Part shown: positions 57,256 to 64,000 of the stretch, one piece after another
Layout of the letters: each line of letters opens with the position of its first letter
Numbering within the stretch: position 1 is the stretch's first letter
DNA from: Schistocephalus solidus
Lineage: Eukaryota; Platyhelminthes; Cestoda; Diphyllobothriidea; Diphyllobothriidae
DNA length: 64,000 nt
Direction: 5' to 3'
NCBI GenBank assembly: GCA_017591395.1
Contig: WEDG01001357.1
Coordinates: 524,603-588,602 of the forward strand
The notes under the pieces: model-generated
Database searches by the model: none
Seen by the model: the letters and a program-made list of their open reading frames with translations, nothing else
What the model was told of the DNA's origin: nothing
Made by a program: the position numbers and the translations under genes

Positions 57256-57936
57256 GAGGCCGTTAGAAGCAGGGTGATATGCCGTTGTCGTGATGTGCGC
57301 ACACCCGAGAAGTTTAGTGAACTCGCGAAGAGATGAGATTGAAACTGACTTCCGCGGTCAGTGGTAATGGTGGCTGGCACACAAAAATTGGCAATTCAGT
57401 GATGCAGGAAGACCATGGCAATATTTTCTGCCGAGGTATCCGATTTCGGAATTGCAATTGGCCATCGTGTGAAACGGTCGACTGCTGTGAAAATATGTGT
57501 GCCCGCGTGAAGGTGGTAACGGCCCAACTAAGTCTAAATGAACGTGATGGAATCGAACGTCCGGAACAGCAAATGTGCTTTGAGGGGAAAAGGTATGGCG
57601 ATGCACTTTGTTTTTCTGGCACGCGAAACATTGCCTAGTCCAAAGGGCGATGTCGGAGTTCATCTTTGGCCAGACAAAGTGAGCAGCAATAAGTTTGCGA
57701 CAGGCGCGGATGCCAGGATGCGACAGAGAGTGAAAATGGTTAAACACTACCTTACGGTAGGATAATGGAACAAGAGGTCGGGGAGTGCCTGTGGACCAGT
57801 CGCATAAAATTGTACCTGGTGATGCTGGAAGTGGTGCATCTCGAAGCTGCAGAGTACTAGATTTACGCAGATCAGCAATGGACTCGTCTTCTAGTTGGAG
57901 GTCTGCAAGCTTCGCCAGGTCAAATTTGGATGACAA
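57256..57936 (-). pseudogene. gypsy RNase H end, HHCC and integrase core first half
   Basis: One frame (57358-57936) has the HHCC zinc finger, HFHSLSHPGIRACRKLI with CFACQKNK, and HLDLVGPLPP with the first catalytic aspartate. The frame shifts at about 57470-57500. The continuation in another frame carries DRFTRWPIAIP, an in-frame TGA at 57396-57398 and TTDRGSQF with the second aspartate near 57350-57364, then shifts again before 57255. The core is therefore broken in at least three places. Confidence 0.88.
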
Positions 57937-58057
57937 GGTGTTGATGTCCGGTCTCGATAATGCATCAGCAACGACATTGTCGCTGCCTCGGACATAGTGG
58001 ATATCAGCAGTAAACTGCGAGATATAGTCAAGGTGACGTGCTTCTCTGGGCGAGTAC

Positions 58058-59851
58058 CTATCTGGTTTGGCCTTGAGGGCATAAGTAAGAGGTTTGTGGT
58101 CGGTATGAACCCGAAAAATCTCTTCCCTCTAATAGGTGGCGAAAATGACGAATAGCCAGGTATATAGCCAGGAGCTCGCGAGAGAAAGTACTGTAGCGAG
58201 TCTGCGCCAGTTGTAGCTTCTGTGAAAAGAAAGCCAATGGCTGCAACTGGTTATTCACCTGTTGATGTAAGACTGCGCCGACAGCACTGTTGGAAGCGTC
58301 AGTGGTCAAAATCAACTGCGTAGAAGCGTCAGAGTTGAGGTGGTGCAGCATGGTCGCATCAGCGAGTGCCTTCTTGGCTGCCTCAAAAGCTGAGTGAGCT
58401 GCCGGTGAAAGTTCAATCGGCTTGCTTTTCGACTTCAAAAGATCAGTCAATGGAGCCAGTATTGTCGCACAGTTGGGAATGAAACGTTGGTAATAATTGA
58501 CAAGTCCAATGAAACGTCGCAGTTGTGTGAGGGTCTTCGGAGACGAAAAAGATAAAACGCTTTGCACCTTCTCTGAAAGTAGTGTAATTCCATGCTGATC
58601 GACGTGATGACCAAGGAAATCAAGAAAAGGAACGCCAAAAAGGCATTTGTCGACGTTTACTTGCAAACCATGTTGCTGGAAACGATCAAACACTTGACGC
58701 AAGTGTGATGCATGTTCCACTGGCGAAGAACTTGCGACGAGTATGTCATCAATATAGACAAAAGTAAACGAAAGACCGCGCATGACCTCATCAATAAACT
58801 GCTGAAAGGATTGGGCGGCGTTACGCAAACCGAAAGGCATGCGGAGAAATTCGAACAAGCCAAAAGGCGTTGTGATGGCGGTCTTGAGGATGTCTTTCTC
58901 AGCGACCGGTATTTGATGATATGCTCTCACAAGGTCGATCTTGGAGGAAATAGTCTTTCCAGCCAACATGTGAGATAAATTGTGAATATGAGGAATGAGA
59001 TACCGATCGGGGACAGTTGCTCTGTTCAAAGCACGATAATCCCCACATGGCCTCCAATCATCGGCTGATTTCTTGGGGACCATGTGCAGAGGAGAGGCCC
59101 ATGGACTGGAAGAAGGGCGAATAATCCCCAAATTTAGCATGTGTTCGAACTCACTTCTAGCCACCCGCAACTTTTCTGGATGAAGCCTACGTGGGTGGGC
59201 ATGAACGGGTTGTCCTGTGGTAACTATGTGATGCTTAACTGTGTGCTGAACTTTTTCGGTAAACTGACAAGGTTTAGTGAGGGACAGATAGTCCTTCAAA
59301 ATGTCAGCAAATGGCGAACTTGGAATATTCAAGTGTATGCCAACCGAAGGTTCAGAGGTTACCGTACCGACGGTGAAAAGTCTGGTTGTAGTATCAATGA
59401 GTCGACGATGTTTCAAATCAACTGAAAAGTTGAAATGTGAGAGGACATCGGCTCCAATAATCGGTGACTGGACGTCGGCTAGGATGAAGACCCATTGGAA
59501 ACATCGCCTTAGACCAAGGTCAAGAGTTAGGGACTGTTGTCCGAATGTGTGGATGACGGTGTTGTAAGCAGCCTGCAATGAGAACTGCGAAGGCTTGAGG
59601 TGGTGACGCCTAGGAGGCGGGATAACACTAACCTCAGCACCGGTATCTACAAGAAAACGGAGACCACTCGACTTATCGGTGATGTAGAAGAGGCGACTAG
59701 GTCGCGGTTGGCCAGCAGCAGTCGTCGCCATTACTGGCGGGCATTGTCGTTTAACTGTTGCGGCTTCTGTGGGAATTTGCACGGTGGAATACACTTGCGT
59801 GCTTTCACGCCATAGGTACGATGATACCAGCACACGGTCTGTGGCTGCCAT
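58058..59851 (-). CDS. gypsy Pol: protease, reverse transcriptase, RNase H (partial)
   Basis: A 597-codon open frame, the longest in the window. The protease has [10 protein letters not shown] (active Asp about residue 69) and IIGADVL. The RT has [13 protein letters not shown] (about 304-316), [13 protein letters not shown] and YIDDILVAS (366-374). RNase H has [15 protein letters not shown] (about 517-530). It overlaps gag by about 120 nt in the -1 frame, consistent with -1 slippage. After HLLEGRDF it runs out of frame. The proper TDHKPL continuation is in the next frame from about 58110, so one indel breaks Pol. Confidence 0.95.
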   Translation of the reverse strand: MAATDRVLVSSYLWRESTQVYSTVQIPTEAATVKRQCPPVMATTAAGQPRPSRLFYITDKSSGLRFLVDTGAEVSVIPPPRRHHLKPSQFSLQAAYNTVIHTFGQQSLTLDLGLRRCFQWVFILADVQSPIIGADVLSHFNFSVDLKHRRLIDTTTRLFTVGTVTSEPSVGIHLNIPSSPFADILKDYLSLTKPCQFTEKVQHTVKHHIVTTGQPVHAHPRRLHPEKLRVARSEFEHMLNLGIIRPSSSPWASPLHMVPKKSADDWRPCGDYRALNRATVPDRYLIPHIHNLSHMLAGKTISSKIDLVRAYHQIPVAEKDILKTAITTPFGLFEFLRMPFGLRNAAQSFQQFIDEVMRGLSFTFVYIDDILVASSSPVEHASHLRQVFDRFQQHGLQVNVDKCLFGVPFLDFLGHHVDQHGITLLSEKVQSVLSFSSPKTLTQLRRFIGLVNYYQRFIPNCATILAPLTDLLKSKSKPIELSPAAHSAFEAAKKALADATMLHHLNSDASTQLILTTDASNSAVGAVLHQQVNNQLQPLAFFSQKLQLAQTRYSTFSRELLAIYLAIRHFRHLLEGRDFSGSYRPQTSYLCPQGQTR

Positions 59852-60735
59852 TCCCGTGATTTGGACCGTCGACGTTGATATGTTTGACGACTATTTGACT
59901 GGAGATTGTTGATGATAGAATACATGTTGCTGACTTGCGTGCATAAAAGGCGTACGGTTTCCTTTAAATCTGCATAATCACTGCTACGCACGATATTTGA
60001 TGCTTGCGAAAGGTCAGATGATGGTGCGGCCCGTGGATAGGCACTACAGCACGATGATAACGTCACATAGGGAGGGTGACGTTCTGACTTTGGAGTGCCT
60101 TGATGAGCAGGAGTGTCAATATTATCAGATCTGGAAGTGGACACCGATATCTGTTGAAGACTAGAACACGCGGTACCGCTTGGGTAGAATTCCATGATTC
60201 TGTCTGCATGAGTGGCTAGTTTATCCAATGAGGTGCTCGTGTCGAGCATAGCCAATACCTGCTGCATGGGCAGTGGAAGCTTATCAAGCCAGATCTGTCG
60301 GAAAATTGCATCATCCATATGACGACCAGCAAGCAAAGAACGCATGTGTCACATAAGTTGGGAACGTGTTTGATCGCAAAGTTCGACTGGCGTGAAAAGC
60401 TCACGCAGCATTCGGTTGGCCGACTTGGCCACACGATTAATTACAGCATCCTTCAACTAAGTGTATGGCTCCTCAGCAGGGATAGGATCAAGGAGGTCCT
60501 CGACGTCAACGGCAACATCGAAAGGAAGTGATTGCACTACGTATGAATAACGCGTGCGTTCACTGGTGATACGGCGAGTCGAGAAAACTGCCTTGATCTG
60601 CCTAAACCATACGCGAGGGTTGCTCGGCGTAAATTGGGGCAATTTGAAAGAGAGGCTATGGACGTCAAGAGAGTCTGCGTTAGTCTCATGTCCGTCATAG
60701 TAAGTGATATGGTGCGCAATGATAGAAAAGCGGGG
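59731..60735 (-). pseudogene. gypsy Gag with C-H-C-C zinc knuckle, two internal stops
   Basis: A single frame from near the primer site to a stop at 59731. It includes LPQFTPSNPRVWFRQIKAVF (typical CsRn1-type capsid start), SYVVQSLP, DKLPLPMQQVLA and a knuckle [14 protein letters not shown] ending PPC (C-x2-H-x9-C-x3-C). TAG at 60457-60459 and TGA at 60349-60351 interrupt it. The true ATG is unclear. A candidate start in the neighbouring frame near 60699 suggests an extra frameshift. Confidence 0.88.
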
Positions 60736-60741
60736 TCAGCA
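60731..60741 (-). other. primer-binding site, tRNA-Trp type
   Basis: Minus strand TGCTGACCCCG begins five bases inside the 5' LTR. Metazoan tRNA-Trp acceptor ends would give TGGTGACCCCG (recalled, not searched), one mismatch. CsRn1-clade elements are reported to use tRNA-Trp. Confidence 0.75.
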
Positions 60742-60746
60742 ATTTT

Positions 60747-61239
60747 TGTAGTGTAGACGAAGGTCGAAACTGCTAAGAACCAAGGTGTACAAAAATAAAT
60801 TAACGCGAAGTGGAGAATTGTGTCTAAAACTAACAAACGACAAAAAGGACGGCAAAATGTCAGAGGATTGTTAGAATGCAGACTCACGAAAAACGCAGCT
60901 TCTAGATAGCGAGTGTTGTGGAGGATTGTAATGAACTCTGAACTAGATCCAGAAAGCTATGCATCAAGGATGCAGAGCAGAGTCAGGAGTTCAATTGAGA
61001 CGGTGTTTGGTAGAATGCAATCCAGAAATGCAGATCGATTGTTGCAATTGACTGCAAGTAATTCAGAGAGATCAGTACAATCAAGAGAGCAGCGGTGACA
61101 TGCAGCAGCGAAAACAGAATACGTCCAACATGCCGGTTGAAGCTGGCTGTTTTGTTTTATTTAGCACATTAAAACAAGCGTACAAAAAGACTCAGGTGAT
61201 CAAGAAAGATAAAAAATGTAAATTTTACAAATACGTACA
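60747..61239 (-). repeat. 5' LTR of gypsy element
   Basis: 493 bp, starting TGTAG at 60747 and ending GTACA at 61239. It aligns with the 3' LTR end to end, with roughly 7% substitutions by eye and small indels. The promoter of the element would lie here, but no TATA box is convincing. Confidence 0.92.
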
Positions 61240-62017
61240 CTGGTGTCCTCATGTAATGACCTGGACCACTGTTCCATTGAATAGAGCATATTGGTCAAAC
61301 AGGAGTGATTTCGTCGAAATTCCATGTTGTGCATACTTAAGGAATTTTATTTGAATAAAGAATTTTAAAATTTATATTTGGATAGCACCGGGAAGGCACT
61401 GTCTAAGCAACAATTAGTAACGAAATAACAGTATGACAATATGTGCAGATAAAATGTACAAATACATAACTTGTTCTGCTATGTCAACAGTTAGCGATGC
61501 TTTTAAATTAATGGTAAAATAGAAAAAATAGGCAGTGAAAAAACTCCTACCATAAAAATGGAGGCAGAGTTCAATAGGCCTTCATTTTTGAATAAAAGGT
61601 AGGAGAAAAAAAACTGCAGAGGAAAATATGGTCAGGTGGTAGAGTAGGGTAATACGGTAGTAGCATTTCAGAATGAGATAATGAAACGACGAGGTGATTA
61701 GTTCTTGATCACTTAGGCGTATGAAACAAAATCTCACGAAAATGCGTCAATGAACGTAAGTCCTCAGCATCTTAGGATCCAGAATTGAATTCTGATGATG
61801 CTTAGTATCCAAAGAAACGGTAGCATTTTAGACTCTGGACCCCCGAATGTGTACGTCCAAATGACGTCATCGTTTGAAGGACTGGTGATATAAGGAGACA
61901 TCATAGTTCATGGGCGACCCAAGGTAGTGAAAATATAGTTTCAAGAGGGTCACTTAAATTCGTTATGGTCCTTTCTCCGAGTCATGGGGAAAGCAACTGG
62001 GAAAAGATGAGGAAAAT
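61240..62017. other. spacer between gypsy element and LINE
   Basis: Probably the LINE 3' untranslated region plus host flank. It contains an interrupted hairpin (CTCCTACC 61544-61551 with GGTAGGAG 61598-61605, plus inner AAAAATG/CATTTTT). The LINE tail was not located. Confidence 0.55.
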
Positions 62018-64000
62018 CAAAAGTTAGTAGAATCAGTGTTAAGATGAATGTGCAGTCTTCGCTTGAATGCAGATAGACTAGTTAACGACCTTATTTCAAT
62101 TGGCAATTTATTCCAAAGAAAACTATACCTAGAAGCAAAGAGGAGAGAGCGTTTACAGGTGGATGATGCAGGGGGAGGTATAATAAGTACAGAATTTCTT
62201 AGGCTATAAGGAAGACTAACGGGGGTAATGTCACAAAGCTTGGTGAGAGTTGAACTATTATTTAGTCGGAAAAGGAGACAAAAGCCTGCTTCAAGTCTCC
62301 TGAGCCTAAAGAAATTTTAGCTTCATTAGCTGGCATCTTGTTGAGTAGGAAGTAGTTGAAAGAGTCGGAAAAAGGAAATTTTTTTGTGAAATGTCTTTGG
62401 ACATTTTTCAATTTTTGAATGACTAGATTATAAGAAATAAAGCCGCAAATCTGAGGAGCTTTGGCCATTATTCTATCGAAATGAGACAAAAGATTTAATT
62501 TATTGATGGAGGAACATTCAATCATAGGGCAACCTTCAAAGATAAGATGTTGCGGCAGCCTTACAGGCCCAAAACTCATGTAGCGACACTTAGTAGGTAA
62601 GAACTCCATTAGCCATGTGGAGCTTCAGGCCGAAAGAGCGTCTAAGTCTGAATGAAATTGTTCTAGGCACCGTTCGGTCGTAGATTTAGAGAAGGAATAC
62701 ACGCATTTGAGGTCATCAGCATAAATAAAATATTGAGAATGTTTAACTATCGATTAAATATCATTTATATACAGTAAGAACAACAAAGTACCTAACACGG
62801 TATCTTGAAAGACACCACTAACAATCGGCGTAGCACTTGAGTATAGAGGACCCTACTAAAACATTTTTGCTTTCGATCATTTAGGTATGATCTAAAAGTC
62901 AATAGGGGACAACGAAATCCTTTATCTTCTAGTTTAGCTAGAAATCGTTTTTGAGGCACTTTATCGAATGCCTTACTAAGATCAAAATAGATAAATACAA
63001 CAGATCGATTATCCTTACGAAGAGAGGTTCGTAGATTTAGAACAGACATGTGGCAGGTTTTCACAAGAGCGGTCCGGTAAAGAAGCCCTGTTGGGAAAAT
63101 TTGATAATTTGATTGCTTATGCAAAAATCCGTGATTTGTTTTGCAATAAGTTATTCGAAGAGGTTAGCAAGAGAGGGCGTTTTATGAACACCGCGATAGT
63201 TATGAATGTCCAAGTGGGAACCAGATTTAAAAACTGGTATTATAATGGAAGTGTTCCAATAATCTAGGAAGAAACCATTTTCGAGAAATACTGAGAATAA
63301 CTTGCTTAGAAAAGGTGGAAAATCCCTTAAATGTTTAATAAGTGAGTTTGGAATGTTATCAGTTCCAAACTGAATGTGAATTTTTTAGGTGAGCTATTTC
63401 TTTTTGAGTACATTTAGGCGAGAAATTAATAGTTGTTAGAAGCGAATTTGAAAGCAGAGGAATTGTGGGAGTGGGGCTAGTTTCAGTAGTAAAGTGGTTG
63501 GCAAAAAACAAATTTAACAATTCTACTTTGCCCAAATCGTCTGTAACAAATTTTGTGTTACAGTCGAGTAACGGCGGAGTAACATTCAGATGCTTAGCTG
63601 ATGACTGAACATGGAAGATTTGAGCAACAGATTTTGGATGGAAATTCATAAAGAGAAGGTGGACATCATTTGTAAAAATTTAATTTTTACTGTTGTCATT
63701 TCTAGTCACTGATCTGGCCAGTTGGGACATGTTTGAAAAGCTTATAGTATCGACCGATTTCTGAAGTTTTGGCGGAGAGGAATTTGCCTGCCAGTCAATG
63801 TCTGAAAAGCGGCTTTATATCATACGATTATTTTGACTTCAGAATTGAGTCGCTGCAACTTTTTCAAATAGTTCACGCAAAGCTCTGCTTTGTGCTAGAA
63901 ATTAACACGGGAGGATCTAGACACAGCCAATTTTCAGCTTTTGTGTGGGAGGACTACTGGAAAGCAAAGCAAACATTTCCAGACAAGAACAAAATGCTCA
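62018..64000 (-). pseudogene. CR1/jockey-type LINE ORF2 relic (RT), runs off window
   Basis: Minus-strand fragments in RT order: NLFFANHFT linker (63359-63649), VFKSGSHLDIHNYRGV near 63180-63260, FIYFDLSKAFDKVPQK near 62945-62995 and SYLNDRKQ, YADDLK with the catalytic YADD at 62712-62723, WLMEFLPTKCRYM near 62580-62620, and a C-terminal SFLWNKLPIEIRSLTSLSAF ending in TGA at 62018-62020. These are the standard landmarks of CR1/jockey-type RTs. Stops and frameshifts break it repeatedly. Sequence beyond 63660 probably continues toward the endonuclease, but I could not read an endonuclease motif. Confidence 0.85.

Larger units (their letters stand above)
56036..61239 (-). mobile_element. CsRn1-like Ty3/gypsy LTR retrotransposon, defective
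   Basis: A 5.2-kb element on the minus strand with two LTRs, primer-binding site, Gag, protease, RT, RNase H, integrase and polypurine tract, in the gypsy order. The C-H-C-C Gag knuckle and the primer site resembling tRNA-Trp are hallmarks of the CsRn1/Kabuki clade, first described from the liver fluke Clonorchis. Several stops and frameshifts in gag and pol and about 30-35 differences between LTRs (hand count, roughly 7%) show an old copy. No clear target-site duplication flanks it (GTTC left, CTGG right). Confidence 0.93.

Noticed and set aside
57333..57638. Plus-strand frame over the gypsy element
   Set aside because: Antisense shadow of the broken integrase.
58712..59815. Several plus-strand frames of 70-94 codons
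   Set aside because: Antisense shadows of the gypsy Pol frame at 58058-59851.

Overview
The window is AT-rich, intron-rich metazoan DNA. The transposons suggest a flatworm, most likely a trematode. There is a CsRn1-type Ty3/gypsy element (tRNA-Trp-like primer site, C-H-C-C Gag knuckle), a CR1/jockey-type LINE, and decayed Penelope-like elements (PLE) with a GIY-YIG tail. The taxon is inference. No rRNA, CRISPR or prokaryotic operon structure was seen.

The main find is a host gene on the minus strand covering about positions 80-38807. It is a copine (C2A-C2B-VWA) split into at least 18 short exons, 28-191 nt each, so no long ORF reveals it. I found the exons by reading splice sites and codon phase on the minus strand. 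The order 5'->3' is P 38617-38807, O 24162-24265, N 23420-23447, M 21536-21615, L 16970-17000, K 16167-16270, J 15548-15652, H 13092-13139, D 11883-11955, E 11513-11566, F 10664-10725, A 10181-10351, B 8912-8987, C 6328-6455, S 3426-3528, R 2828-2885, T 2596-2669, U 80-187. Every junction is phase-compatible. The exons total about 1.6 kb (about 530 codons), close to a whole copine. The start-codon exon (beyond 38807) and the last few residues (left of position 80) were not found. Two more phase-compatible exons inside C2B, 24 nt and 96 nt, are candidate cassettes. The VWA domain has lost all three parts of its metal site, and C2A has lost an acidic loop, while C2B looks intact.

The introns hold a cluster of tRNA-derived SINE copies (about 4.9-6.2 kb) inside a 1-kb insert with a perfect 15-bp flanking direct repeat, simple repeats, and PLE terminal fragments with hammerhead-ribozyme-like motifs. 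From about 38.8 to 48.5 kb I recognise no gene; a GC-rich island lies near 44.5 kb.

From 48.5 kb to the end the DNA is mostly transposons, all on the minus strand: a decayed PLE (reverse transcriptase and GIY-YIG) at about 49.4-52.8 kb with degenerate CCCTAA-like arrays on its left and inside its 5' part; a 5.2-kb gypsy element at 56036-61239 with both LTRs but many breaks; and a broken LINE from about 62.0 kb to the window edge. These elements look inactive.
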